In this document: positions 23,073 to 35,334 of the stretch, one piece after another | Layout of the letters: each line of letters opens with the position of its first letter | Position numbering within the stretch: the stretch's first letter is position 1 | From: Metallyticus violacea | Taxonomy: Eukaryota; Arthropoda; Insecta; Mantodea; Metallyticidae | DNA length: 64,000 nt | NCBI GenBank assembly: GCA_030762175.1 | Contig: CM060843.1 | Location: 115,225,369-115,289,368, forward strand | Direction of reading: 5' to 3' | Made by a program: the position numbers and the translations under genes | Notes under the pieces: generated by a model | Told to the model about the DNA's origin: nothing | What the model saw: the letters and a program-made list of their open reading frames with translations, nothing else | The model's database searches: none

Positions 23073-23354
23073 ACCGCCACGGGTGGCCGAGGTCGTTAAG
23101 GCGCGGACTTGTGAGTGGGAGGTCTAGGGTCCGAATTCCGCCAGTACCGTTCTCCCTGACTGAGGTTTTTTCAAGGTTTTCGTCAGTATTCATAACTGGC
23201 AAATGCCCTGGAGATACTCTAAACTTAGGCCTGGAACGTTTTTTTCCTTAAAAAAATCCTTTTTCAATATATAATTTCATCACATATATCATCAGTGTCC
23301 ATCGCCTGTGGTGCCTCAGTAGTAAAAACGAGCGTTAAACACCATTAAAATATT
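23073..23354 (+). repeat. SINE family A, copy 3 (full length)
   Basis: Complete copy. The tRNA-like head has GGGTGGCCGAGGTCGTTAAG (A box) and a mutated B box (GGTCCGAATTCC). The body has CTAAACTTAGGCCTGGAACG, and the tail has GTGGTGCCTCAGTAGTAAAA then GTTAAACACCATTAAAA. A perfect 12 bp target duplication CTAATTAACCAC flanks it (23061-23072 and 23355-23366). The head resembles tRNA-Ser/Leu without the long variable arm. Confidence 0.95.
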
Positions 23355-23366
23355 CTAATTAACCAC

Positions 23367-25029
23367 CTGGCATTAATCTTCAAATTACTATATTTAAATT
23401 ATCCCAAGGTCCCCAGGTGAGAGACTGTTTTTGTATATGATAATGGATTCAGTTTTTATAGAAACAATATTATAGAACAGACATACGATACATGTACACA
23501 CCGGAAATGGTGAACTTGCGTTTCAGTGCATTTATCCACGTCCTTAAAGCTCGTCTATTGAAAACTGAGATAAAATATGAACAAAAAGTACATGATATTG
23601 ACTAAAGCACAAATAAAATATTTGTCCTCTGTAAATAGTTCACAAAGTTCAGTTTAAATTTCATTAAATGTGCTAATCTATTGAGTAAGCCACAAGAAGT
23701 TTACATGCAATTTTTGCCATTTTAATAATGTTTGGAAATAATATAGTTTTCACAGCCGCGGCTAGTTTGAGACTCCAGAGAAGTTTCTTTTTTCAATGCA
23801 CACCACCGCAACTTTGTAGCTGAATTCTACCCAGCAGATAATCGCAGTGTTATTGGCAGCGTTGACACACCCATATCTTAGGGCACTTGTCGGGATTTTT
23901 TCCCCCCTTTCTTTAAAGAACAGCACTGTCTTCTAACCACAGAACAGTCCTACGAGAGGAATGTTTATCATGGTGAAGTGCATGGGGAGGATATAACTGG
24001 AAACGGGGCACTGTGCTCCTTATCAAAATATGATGTATTCACCGCACGTACTAGCTATGTGACGTCAGTACTCAGGTGACTTTACCATGTTAGCGATATC
24101 TGGAAGAAAGGTTAAACTGTTGACAGTGAAGCCCGGACGGTAGCAATTGAGAGGTGTAGACAGAAACACCCAACAGCTGTTCTTGACCGAGAGCCAGAGC
24201 GCACAGCGCGTCTTTTCTGTATGCAGTATGTCCGAACTCTAGTAAATCGTACACGAAATTGTACATCAGAATTTATCTCGAAAGAATGCTTCACTAGAAC
24301 AGCACTTCCTTCGACACACACACACACACAAAAACTATTTGCTCTATCCTTCCCTACCTTGCCCACGAAGCACATTCCCATCGTAATAAGAATACAGGGA
24401 TCAGGCTACCGATATAACAGGAATATGCATGCATTACGTGTTTATATACGCGTCAATGTGCGGCCATCTTTAGGTATGTTTTTATTTTCCCTGAGAGCAA
24501 AACACTTATTTACAATAAATGAAACGATTTTCTTGTACCACAAAAATATGATCATACCAAACGATTTTGGAAGTATGCCTGAAGCATTTGCACTCTCAAG
24601 GACAGTACGTTTTAGCTGGAGCATTCTCAAATGATTTAAAGCACAAAAGAGCTCACGCGGGAATGAATAGTAATCTCTGGAGAGAAATACTCCGGCATCT
24701 GCTAAAATGTATGTTCTCCGTGAATATTGCAGTTTTACCTCTTGTCATAAACAGACTGACTCTCTAGCTGAAACAAACATTAAGGTTCTCGCTGTATCTC
24801 ATAAATTTCAGTCTTGCGAATCTTTTCAAAGGACGAATTTCATAAGGCAGCAGGAAACGTATTTCCGTTATTTGTATGGGATGATGGGGTTTACTCGAAA
24901 TAGCAGGTAGAACGAGCAGCATCAAAGCATTACAACTGTGAAATTGCAGGTAACATTCAATATGCGCTCTTAGTGCAGAACTCCTTGTAACCAACAGTAC
25001 ATGGATGTTAATTAGCATTCGTAGATATG
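23367..25029. other. Intergenic DNA, no gene seen
   Basis: Several open stretches up to about 137 codons exist around 24112-24634 on both strands, but they overlap each other and show no domain, repeat or codon pattern that would support a gene. A short CA run lies at about 24317-24330. Confidence 0.5.
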
Positions 25030-25241
25030 CGAGAGTAGGTCCACAAGTTTCCGGCCTTGCCCATAACGACTATCGCCTTCACCAAATCCTTATTTGGTGT
25101 CATGCCTTACATGTTACGTAAATAATTGCAGCTGTAACTTCTGCTTCATTGTATTCGGTTTTTCAGATTTAGTTGCATAAAGAAGGTTATATGTAGAACA
25201 TTGTGACATGTCCAAAATGGAGTTTCGAGCTGTTATTAAGT

Positions 25242-25283
<42 letters not shown>

Positions 25284-25376
25284 AATTATCCAAATGAAAT
25301 TGAACAGCGATTGGACGGTATATATATATATATATATATAGGGAAGCATCCCCCTCATATTATTCCGTAAAAGAAA
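25030..25376 (+). mobile_element. Mariner-like element, copy 2 (5' fragment)
   Basis: Left end CGAGAGTAGGTCCACAAGTT, then the leader and first codons of the transposase up to the VKE part of the DNA-binding region. A run of 36 A (25246-25281) and a TA microsatellite (25319-25340) interrupt the coding part. Everything after about 25376, including the catalytic part and right end, is absent. The left TA site has become TG. Confidence 0.88.
25246..25340. repeat. Poly-A run and (TA)n inside mariner copy 2
   Basis: 36 consecutive A at 25246-25281, then 37 bases of transposase sequence, then about eleven TA repeats at 25319-25340. Both arose within or replaced transposase codons, since the sister copies have unique sequence here. 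Confidence 0.85.
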
Positions 25377-25725
25377 GGGGTAAACTCTGCAGACACACAA
25401 TTATGTCTCCTTGCATGTAATTCAGAAATAGTCGACGATAAAGTCATAGTCATCAATAACAACGTATGGCCCCCTTGACCCCTCGATTTAACGCCTAAAT
25501 TTTTATCTCTGTGAAGCATTTTGAAAATTGTACAAAACAAATCCACAAACATTAGATAATAATAAATAACATTCGCGAAGAAAATTTTTCCATTTCTCAC
25601 AGGAAACTGCAAGCGGTTAATTTCACAAGTCGATACACAGATCTGTATGGAAATGACAGGGAGGAGGCAGCGTCAGCACTCTCTTGTTTGATAATAATAA
25701 GTAAATGTACCTTTAAGTGTTTAAG
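25377..25725. other. Spacer, nothing seen
   Basis: Unique AT-rich sequence between the broken mariner fragment and the 79 bp tandem repeat. No gene recognised. Confidence 0.55.
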
Positions 25726-25962
25726 TATTAGTTAATAACTTAAATGACAATCATAGCTTTCTGTCTTCCGTTCACTGCGGTAACAGCTTGAACCGACCGA
25801 CTGGTATTAGTTAATAACTTAAATGACAATCATAGCTTTCTGTCTTCCGTTCACTGCGGTAACAGCTTGAACCGACCGACTGGTATTAGTTAATAACTTA
25901 AATGACAATCATAGCTTTCTGTCTTCCGTTCACTGCGGTAACAGCTTGAACCGACCGACTGG
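25726..25962. repeat. Three perfect tandem copies of a 79 bp unit
   Basis: Units at 25726-25804, 25805-25883 and 25884-25962 read identically, each beginning TATTAGTTAATAACTTAAAT and ending ACCGACCGACTGG. Identity across three copies implies very recent expansion, or an assembly artefact. The unit has no repeat elsewhere in the window. Confidence 0.97.
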
Positions 25963-28389
25963 TCGTTTCGTATGGACGGTCCCGCAAAGGAAAAATCATC
26001 CATTACAATAAAATTTATATTTGTTACTTTCATAATTTTTTTATTCTCTACACACAGAGAAGAAACAAAATCCGGGCAACAAATGATTAACGTCAAAAAG
26101 CTATTTAGGTGTTGCAAATTATTTGTCGGATTTCGGATCGCATTTGTACCAAGAATAAGGAGGGAAGGTTCTACAGCTTGTGAAAAATCACTGAATACTC
26201 CGGGGGAAAATAGACCACGTGCTGGGGAATGTAAATTGTGATGATTTTGTTAGGGCGGTAATTATAATTTTAATTCTGAACCATGATATTCTGATTTAGC
26301 ATTAGTTATATATTTGTGCTAACAAAGAGCGCAGCTCATAAATTCGAGTGAAAGATGGGAGGAGGGCATTTCTAACTGCACGCAGGCTCCTTTCGCGGGC
26401 TATGCTAACCACACTTGTCGCCTGGCAAAGAGAAAGACAGGATCATGTATGCGAAACTCTTTCCATCAAAAAAGTGGTCATGATTTGTCATTAACAGTAC
26501 CTGTTGGTTGTAAGCTTTTTTCGTTCAGTATACAAGACATAAAAATTCGCAACCTAGTAGTTGGTATTTATGGACGACAGGCAGTTATCTGCATGTGCAT
26601 TCTCATGGAAACTGTTGGTACTAACATAAATATCTTGAAACCAACCATCCAGATCCGCATATTATTGAGCGAGCCGTCATAGTTCATCGCTTACAATTGT
26701 GCACTGCTTATCTCTGTACACACAAATGTTGCGGCTAGTTTATTACCTATGCTGTCTCGATAGCTGAAATGGTTAGATCCGACTGGGCTAAAGTGCCACG
26801 TAATAGAATTTGTAGTAGATAAAGACGTGATTTTTCTTAGTCCACCAATTTCATTCCTTAATGGTTCTCTGCCATTCGGGCGAAAATCATGGCGTCTATC
26901 GGTTTCTCCTTTTCTAGCTTGTAATTCTCGGTTTTCTTTAAGACTTGAAGATTTGGCCGTGAGCCGGAAAGTGATACCTTATGCATTAATGACAGAACTG
27001 GGCGAGAAAGAGTCCCCCCCCCCCACACAAGTGAGTTGCCTTGTAACTCTTGAAACAGTCACTAGACACTCTTGGTGATTTACTCTGAGGATGGCTTGCT
27101 TGTAGGTAGGTGTTGCAAAGTACTCCCAAACCATATATTCGTTTCATTCACTTTCTTACTTCGCTTTAGTAGGCAAACACAAACACTTTCTAATTATTTT
27201 TATATGACAGTATAAATACAGTTTTCAAACAAGTGATTTTTTTTTATTTTCAACTTTTATTGGGTAATTCAAGAATAGTATGAAGTCATAGTACTAAATA
27301 TGAGATAGGAAAAATGTTGCAAAATATGCATTTTATCTATTTTAAGTTTATTATTATATTTCAAGTTATATCTACCTAAAATGGCAATATAAGTCTTTAT
27401 TTATTTATTTATTTATTTATGCAAATAATGCTGAAAAGACTCATAATTGTAAAAATTAATTTGATAATATCCAATTAATGTTACTCTCACTCTTTGTTTC
27501 CTTTGCAATTTTCACAACAAAACTCTATTGGCAACGCTCTGCCAACAGAGGCATTTGTTATCCCCTCCTCCACAACAAATGTAGAAGTTCAACAATAATG
27601 AGATTTGAACGAGATTATTCAATTCTAGGAATTGCCCAATTTTATTTTATCAGAAGAATATGAATGATAAATAAAATCACTGTTTCATTTTTGAGCATTC
27701 GAGAAACAGTAGATGGGGGTGTAAATCCCAAACTAGGGTTATAAAAGAAGTTGGTGAGGGTGTCTTTTCCACGGACAGAGAGGTGATACTGAGCAAAACC
27801 TGCAGTAAACAGGCTAGTTAATTTTAGTGTATGATTTAACTTAATTTTAATAACTAGCTATCATATTACTGAAACATATTGGTTGCTCTTTCAGTTCCAT
27901 TTATTAAACTGATAACAGAATTTAAAAGTTTAATAGCGTTTCAAAACACATAGTTTCCAATTTTTTTATTCCCACATTGGTGGACATGTTTTTTCAACAG
28001 GTAAAGTATGCAAAACATACCAATTGATACAGTCTCAAGTAATCGTAATCAACAATTAAAATAAAAATAGGCATTGTTAAACAATATGTAATGCGATTAT
28101 TTAATTGGGTTATTTAACGTAATTCATTTTTGATTTTCAATTGTCACACTCGCACAACCGCAATATACTCGAAGGCGATTGTTGTCGAGTTAAAGTAGCA
28201 TAGCTAAGTTAATTTTAATTATTTCAGTTATAAATTATCGGCTAAGCTAACAATGCATCCCACATAAAAATTACACGTTCGGATAATTACGGAGGGTGAA
28301 CTACTTGTTCATCCCTATCCCAAAGGATGTTATACGGGGTTAAAAGACACTCTTTGTGCTGATTACATCTAACTATAAGATTATTTCTG
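25963..28389. other. Intergenic DNA, no gene seen
   Basis: No gene recognised. It contains a poly-C run near 27015-27024 and an ATTT tandem run at about 27397-27421. Confidence 0.55.
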
Positions 28390-28397
28390 CGCAGTAT

Positions 28398-28686
28398 TTT
28401 TTTTTTTTTTTGAGTAGTGTTTAACGCCCGTTTTAACTGCTGAGGCACCACAGGCAGTGGACACTGATGATACATGAAATGAAATTATATATTCGGGAAA
28501 GGATATTTTTTTAAGGGAGCGTTCCAGGCCTAAGTTTAGGGTACCTCCCCTGCATTTGCAAGTTATGAGGACTGGGGAAAACCTGAAAAAAAGCCAGTCA
28601 GGGCGGACGGTCCTGGCGGGATTCGAACCCCAGACCTCCCGCTCACGAGTCCGCGCCTGAACGACCTCGGGCACCCGTGACTGTCA
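28398..28686 (-). repeat. SINE family A, copy 4
   Basis: Full-length copy on the minus strand. The head (about 28610-28680) has an intact B box GGTTCGAATCCC; the body includes CTTAGGCCTGGAACGCTCCC; the tail has GGCGTTAAACACTACTC followed by a poly-A end (read as T from 28398). The 8 bp sequence CGCAGTAT at 28390-28397 and 28687-28694 is the target duplication. Confidence 0.92.
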
Positions 28687-28694
28687 CGCAGTAT

Positions 28695-28985
28695 CTTGTT
28701 CACATACAAGTTGAAATGTTTTTGTGGCACATTTTCCATTATGTTTACAATAATGTTATAAACGAAGACCGTAAATGAAATATGTGATGCGCACTACATT
28801 CATTGGAAAGATAGCGAACGAAAACAAATTCATCAAACTTTAAATTCAGCTTTACTAAGTGTTTGAAATTGGACTTGACCTCTGGAGGCATAACTCTTCT
28901 CATTTTTTTCTTAAGGGGCACACCTATAGATGGTTTTTATGGAAAAGAACTTTACAAAACTTTCAGAGATTCCAAAAACCGATGC
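28695..28985. other. Short spacer, nothing seen
   Basis: Unique sequence between SINE family A copy 4 and mariner copy 3. Confidence 0.6.
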
Positions 28986-28987
28986 TA

Positions 28988-30252
28988 AGAGGGCAGGACC
29001 ATAAGTTTCCGGCCTAACCATTTTCTACGTAGGATTAAGACTATTTCACTTTTCAATATAGTTACCCTTTATTGCAATGCACTTCTTACATATTTGAATT
29101 ATTATTTCAACTTCCCCCCCCCCAAAAAAATATAATCGGAAGTCTTGTCTGAAAATGGGCATAAACAGCACCCATTACTTCTTCGTTACAGTTAAATTTC
29201 CTTCCTCGAAAGTCCTTCTTGAGTTTTCAGAAGAGGAAACAGTCACGGGGAGCCAGATCTGGGCTGTGCGATGGATGATCAATCTCATTGAAGCCACATT
29301 TCTTCACAGCTTCCTTTGCAACAATAGCTGTGTGCATAGGCGCGTTGTCTTGAAGAAGGCGCACACCACCACTCAGCGTTCCTCGCCTTTTCTCTTTGAT
29401 GGAAGCACGTAGTCTGTGCAGTAAGCCAGCATAGTACTTTCCATTTACTGTGGTGTTCCTCTCCTTTAAGTCAATGAAGAGTATTTCTTCACAGTCCCAA
29501 AAGATTGTGGCCATGATCCTCTTGGTTAACTGAGTGACCTTGACCGTTTAGAGGCGGTGCTTCGCCGAGTTTACACCACTCCATTGTTTCTCTTTTGGAC
29601 AAGAAATAATAGTAGAGGATCATAGTTTCACCTCCTGTAACAATGGTTAGCAGAACTTCTCTCTCGTAGCCATGGCAGAGCTCCAAAATGCCTGACTCGT
29701 TGCTGCTTTTGGACTGAGGAAAAAAGTCTAGGCACTAACCTAATTCATGTTTAAATGTTCATGAATAATTCGAAGGACTGTTGTTTTAGAAAGGCCCAAC
29801 ATTTCTGCTATTTCTGTAACTTTGAGTCGCCGATCTTCCATAATTATTCCTTCCACAAGGGCGATGCTTTCAGGAATGAGCACTTCCTAGGGCCGACCTG
29901 CACGTTCTTTGTCTTCAGTGCTTTCTCGACCCATTCGAAATAGTTTGGCCCATTCTTTTACGGTAGAATATGAGGGGAGTTCTTCCCCATATACACCGTC
30001 TAATCGCTATTTAATTTCATTTGGAGTTAGTACTCCTTTTGTGAAAATAACAGTTCGAAACTCCATTTTGAACATATCACAATCTTCTACACATAGCTTT
30101 CTTTATGCAACTATATCTGAACAAGTGAACACAGCGTAGCGAAAGTTACAACTCCAATTATTTATTTAACAGATAAGGTATGACAGCAGATAAGATTTTG
30201 TGAAGACAATAATCCTTATCAGCGAGGCCGGAAACTTGTGGACCTACCCTCG
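28988..30252 (-). mobile_element. Mariner-like element, copy 3 (full length)
   Basis: At 1,265 bp this is the longest copy and close to the usual 1.3 kb of mariner elements. The right end, read inward on the minus strand, is CGAGGGTAGGTCCACAAGTT. The left end is a mutated version (AGAGGGCAGGACCATAAGTT). TA lies at 28986-28987 and 30253-30254. The transposase runs on the minus strand. Confidence 0.96.
29046..30075 (-). pseudogene. Mariner transposase pseudogene (in copy 3)
   Basis: From the ATG at 30075 to a stop at 29046 the span is about 343 codons, the expected size of a mariner transposase. It is broken by an early in-frame stop near 30000 (after TPNEIK) and by frameshifts. The first catalytic motif reads VTGGETM, so its Asp has become Gly. 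LLQDNAPMH and SPDLAPRDCFLF keep the second and third Asp. A G-rich/poly-C run near 29117 disrupts the C-terminal part. It is not functional. Confidence 0.93.
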
Positions 30253-30254
30253 TA

Positions 30255-31659
30255 TAGCACAGAATAACTTAATAAATTTACGTAATTTCTCTCTTGTTAA
30301 GCTGGTGACACTAAACGTTGCTGTCAGTAACAAATTTAATTGAATGTGATGTAATGAATACGCACACGCAATTGTACTTGTAGAGGAAGAGCAGGATGGA
30401 TGATTCATTTAGTTATTCCAACTAGAGGAAACTTGTTTAATTTGCATAAATTATAAATCATTAATATCTGTTAAAAATAATTAATTTTGTTTATTATTTG
30501 GATTCTTTCTGTCATTGTAAAATACCAAACTACTCAAATTTGAACCTAAAAACAATTCCAATTTATAAACCAAGTTCAACGCGAATAAGAATCGTTAATG
30601 AGGATTTAAAAAGCTACAAATCAAACACTGCTTGAGCTATTCATGCGCAGTTTGTCACATGATGGCCGGCATTTGGAAATTTCTTCCTTTTAGTCCTAAA
30701 GACTAAGGCTGATATTAGTTAACTTCTTGTAAACTCTGTCTATAAATAATGTATATATTACTATACAGGATGAATGTTTGGGTACAAAACACCAGAAAAT
30801 GCATGCATTTCAAAGATGATGCATTAGTTTTAGAACATGCATGCCTCTATTCGAGAGAAATGTGCCCATATTAGAGACTGTTGGGGTTACGTTCTTCCCC
30901 ACTTTTCAGGAAGAGTCGAACGAGATGTTGCAAAAGTAGGTGCAAGGTATTTTTGTTGATCGCAGCAACTTATTTTCAGTTCGTCTATAGTCTGGAGAGA
31001 ATAGCGGGTTTTTGGTAAACACCATTCCTTAAGATACCCAACAAGATACAGCTTAGCTACAAATCCTTCGAAATTAAAACTGGTCCTGCATGAACATACA
31101 GCACTTACAGTAACCTCAAATTTTTCCCCCGCCGAACTCGAAATTCTGACGTGGTACTATCGAATTTCCTCACAAATGCGGTCTTATGTTGCTTAATTGA
31201 AGCTGTGTGCTAATAACTGTGAATGACGAGTACACACTCCGTAATTGTGTACTACAAAACGTAGAAAAAGTTCTGTCTAGCGTTAATTGTGAGCTCTATG
31301 CCCCGACTAGCCTACAAATAAAAGAGGACGTTTAACAGTACCACAACAGTAACGTGGAAATGAAACGCAAGAGCGGAGAAGGAAAAAAACAATGCGATTT
31401 AGTGCACACTTCGTTCACTGTTGTTTCAGTTCACTGGCAGGGAGCAGGAAGCGCGAGGTCAGACGCTGTTTAACGTTTACATTGAAAATGGCAACTTTAC
31501 CTAGGAATAAAGAGAACAACACACACCTGATAATCAGAAATTTTGATTTAAAGGTAATCCGAAATGTGACAATGCTGCATTTTCGACTAGGAATCGATTT
31601 TTCTACAGCAGGATTAAACCCGTCAATCGGTCCGAGACCATTTTCACAGCTTGCGCGTC
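30255..31659. other. Intergenic DNA, no gene seen
   Basis: AT-rich with no recognised gene or repeat. A 104-codon open stretch at about 31392 on the plus strand runs into a SINE and lacks any domain. Confidence 0.55.
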
Positions 31660-31952
31660 GGTCCTGGTGGTGTAGTGTTAATTATACTTGCCTCCTATTC
31701 CCATGATCGTGGTTTCGATCTTGGCCAGAGTTGATGGACTTTTCGGGCGTAAAAATCCTAAGTATAATTTCCTTCGGAAGGGAAGTAAAGCCTTGAGTCT
31801 CGTGTCGTAGATTTGCAGCATGTAAAAGAACCTCAAGCCTGAAAGAAGAGGCCTCTGAGCAAAAATTGTCGGACGTTTCATGTCCTGAATTGAATGAGAC
31901 GCTGATGGCCTGCAATATTAAAGAGCGTCTATAAATAAACCAAATCAACAAC
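31660..31952 (+). repeat. SINE family B, copy 3
   Basis: Plus-strand copy. The head has GGTCCTGGTGGTGTAGTG and a decayed B box (GGTTTCGATC). The body has GGGCGTAAAAATCC, CCTTCGGAAGGGAAGTAAAG and GAGGCCTCTGAGCAAAA, and the tail ends AATAAACCAAATCAACA. A possible but short target duplication is CAGCTT on each side. Confidence 0.9.
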
Positions 31953-34440
31953 GCAGCTTAACACATTGAACAGGCTTAAGGCGACAGGTACCTGCGCCGC
32001 GACCTTAAAATCTATTGTGCCAGATAAAGGATAACAAATGACAATATGTTCCTTAGAGGACTCGTAATCTAAGTTTCCCAGGCATTCACCTAAATAATTG
32101 AAGAAAAACAGCTGGAAAAATCTCAAATCAGGAAACTAACCCAGGTCCGCAGAATGAGAAGTACGAACACTACTGCTAAATTACGGCGGTGATCACGGTA
32201 AGTGTTACAAGGTTTTTCTCCTTTCTCAAAATGTAACTATTTTTTGCATATTTTATAGTTGTACGTTGATAATTAATTAGATATTCAATTTTTCCAGGGA
32301 CTTGCACCGAAAGAATCACTTTATAATTTAGTAGTAACGTGTATTTATTACTCAATATTTACAAACACTATTTATATAACATCATTTACATGGGTTGTCA
32401 ACCGTACGTGTTAGTTATTATGCAGTTTAATTTCCAGTTCAAATCAAATACATTTACAGTTATTATCACCTTGGCACAAGCGCAAACATTTAAATATGCG
32501 CTCTCAGACACACATGCATACATTCAAACTCAAAGAACTCCTATTCTAAGAAAGCACTTCTAATTTCACGCACTGAAAAATTGGCTAGTTCTCCTCTGCA
32601 CAGATCCCAATATGCTAACCTGTCCCTATCTACATACCAAACTTAATTCCAAGCGTAGTCAACCTCCATTGTTCAGTACACAAGCAGTCCATTAGAAGGG
32701 GTTTCAGTTTTCTCTGTCTTCACAAAAAACACATATTCTTTGCCGAGTCTCATCTGTTATTTTAGTGGCCTTCTATACCCTCACTCTAATACACACCAAA
32801 CCCGATAACTTTTGGGAATTTCTGGAGTATATATACACATCTCTCTGTTCCATCTGATTTTGAGTTCGTTGCCTAAACTACGTAATACGTTCGCTGTGCA
32901 TTGTCTGTATATCCTGTTGGTTAATTTCCCCAAGTGATTTTTGTACCTTCTTTAAAACACTATTAACATTCCTTGCTCCGTTTTCTCAATTCCCCCCGCC
33001 CCCATATGTTCTCAAGGCTTATTTTAATTTTCGTTGCCAAGTATCTGATCCCAATTGTTAATGTGATGTTAGCAGCATAAAGTCCTTAAAGTTGTTCCAT
33101 TCCCTTTTATTATGCATAATTAGAATTTATTTAATTTTACAATGAATAGTGTCCTAATTGCTCAAAATGACAGTAAAATTTCACTACTGTTTGTATTCGT
33201 CCCTACTCTTAAAACTCGCTTAGAAGCTCCTTTGGACTTTATTCAGTTCAACAATTTTATGGTTGTTGAGGGATTCTCAAGGTAATTAGGACAGTTTTCA
33301 ATTACTTGGGGTCAATAGGGAAGGAAGTGAGTCTTTAAGTGGCTACTTCCGGAATTATGTAGAAGTCTCAATTTATTTTACACTTGACCATTTTAAGGCA
33401 TCCTGGGCTTCCGCCCCGTGATAAGAAGCTCATTCTCGCTTAAATATCTGCGAGATATTGTGTGGCCAAGCTGCTGCTGCTTGACTGTGTTATCACAATA
33501 GATAGATATATATGGCGATACATACAGTAGGAACAGCTTGTGTCAGTACCTTTGATGCTGACTTGTGTATCTACTCCGATTTGGGTTTAGTTTCAATGAT
33601 TACATCCAATGTCGCTTCTATCACTACAGCTAACATATTGTGCATACAAATTCATCAATTTAAATGTTAACTGTAACGAAAATGCACTTTTTTTTTAAAT
33701 CGTGAGATATCAGTGTTGGTATTTATGCTAAACAATTATTTAAAAAGAATATTAATCAACGTGGATAAAAAAAATTACTCTGCTTTTGGATTTCGGTTTA
33801 TTTGTGGTTTATGAGTGACAAGTTAAGCATTTTCTTGCATTACTATTATTGTTATTGTTATTATTTACCTTTTCTTCCTAAATCCATTTTTAAGTTTAGC
33901 TCAGACAGTGCAACCTTTTTAGATTACATCAGAATACTGAAAAAGTTCCTCCGATGCGCCCCCACTATAACACAATCATGATGTATATTTATGCAGCCCT
34001 ATCTTCATATTTTAGAAGGGTAAATAGTATCAATAATATTTATTTCTGTGTTATAAGCTGTAACTACATTGCAAATAGAAACTTCTTTTAGTGTTTCCGT
34101 TTTTAGTAGCTGCACACACAATAACATCATAAAAAATTTTAAATCTGTTATGACGGTCGCGCGTGGCCTAATTCTCGAGTTTAAAGAGACGGACTCTATA
34201 TTGCAGGGAAAGCAACATTAGTGAAGAAAATTTAAACTATCCAGGTGAGGGGGCGCTGACCCCTAACGCCTGATGGCCCACTAGCCCTTTAAATTATCCA
34301 ATAATCGTATATGTCTTAAACATGTTCAAATATAGCGCATAAAGTTGAGATGGGTAAACTTGAATCAGCCAATGAAAGAAGTGTGTTTGAATTTTTAAAG
34401 TAAGGCACGAGACTTGTGCGTTGTTTTAGGCGTCTCTTAG
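31953..34440. other. Intergenic DNA, no gene seen
   Basis: AT-rich, with no recognised gene, RNA or element. Nothing repeats elsewhere in the window. Confidence 0.55.
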
Positions 34441-34464
34441 TCGACGATTTCAATTCTAATTTGA

Positions 34465-34531
34465 TATATAAGGAGGCGGTCAACATGTTGGGGCATACAG
34501 TTTACAAGGTCTAGATGCCGCGGGAGGTTGT
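34465..34531 (+). promoter_or_regulatory. Candidate Pol II core promoter (TATA, Inr, DPE)
   Basis: TATATAAGG at 34465-34473 is followed by an initiator-like ACAGTT with the +1 A at 34499. The sequence at +28 to +33 (34526-34531, GGTTGT) fits the DPE consensus. Spacing of all three is right. Downstream are repeated TCAGT/CAGTC words, as in 5' leaders of insect genes and retroelements, and an AATAAA at 34949-34954. No long open frame follows, so it may be a solo LTR, a 5' non-coding exon or chance. Confidence 0.35.
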
Positions 34532-35282
34532 TGGTCAGCAGTCGGTACTCGGCACTCTGTCGGAAACAGTTCAGTCAATCTTAAGCAGTCATTCAGTTCA
34601 AGCAACTCAAGTAGTTAGTAGGTGGTAGTCTCCAGTACTCGTCGAAAGTTTCATACGCGGCAATTAAGTTTATACTCAAAATAACCCAGTTCATCAAACG
34701 CGATAACACCAAAGGATTTGAACATAGTAAACTACGTAAATATAATATTCCAACCGAGTGCTCAATTACAGTTTCAAACTTTCCTCAAGGTCCTGTTGAG
34801 CTACGCTCAACGAAATAGCGCAATCATCCATAGTTATTGTTATAGCCGGAGCGTCGGCAATATCACCCAGGCAGCCCATAATCTTCGAGAAACCACTCCA
34901 AAATTTTGCTCACCAGCGTGGGGCCTATTACAACTTTATCCCCGCCCCAATAAAAAATAGTTAGATTTAGTGGCTGGTTTAAATGTTTAATTGCTGTAAA
35001 TGATAATTTCTGAAAAGTGCATACATAGGTATTGTTTTTCTCTGTTTTACACAAAATTCGCCACATGATAACTATGGTCCAATAATCGAAGTGGGGGAAA
35101 GAGAAAAAAATTACAAAAATATGTGAGCATGTGAGTGGTGTTTTGCAAAATTACTAACAAAATAAACCATTATCAAAGAGCAAATTTCACTGCTAATTTT
35201 TCTGTATTCATTTTCCGGGTGGTGTTTTCCCACACAAGAACAGTCAAACATAACCTGTAACAACAACAATGATGATGATTAT

Positions 35283-35334
35283 GAAGAAGAAGAAGAAGAA
35301 GAAGAAGAAGAAGAAGAAGAAGAAGAAGAAGAAA
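35283..35334. repeat. (GAA)n microsatellite
   Basis: About seventeen GAA repeats, uninterrupted. Confidence 0.96.

Noticed and set aside
24112..24634. Open stretches of 89-137 codons on both strands
   Set aside because: They overlap each other on opposite strands, include a CA microsatellite, and show no domain or splice structure.
28381..28674. 97-codon open frame on the minus strand
   Set aside because: It lies inside SINE family A copy 4 and its codons are the tRNA-like head and body of that repeat.
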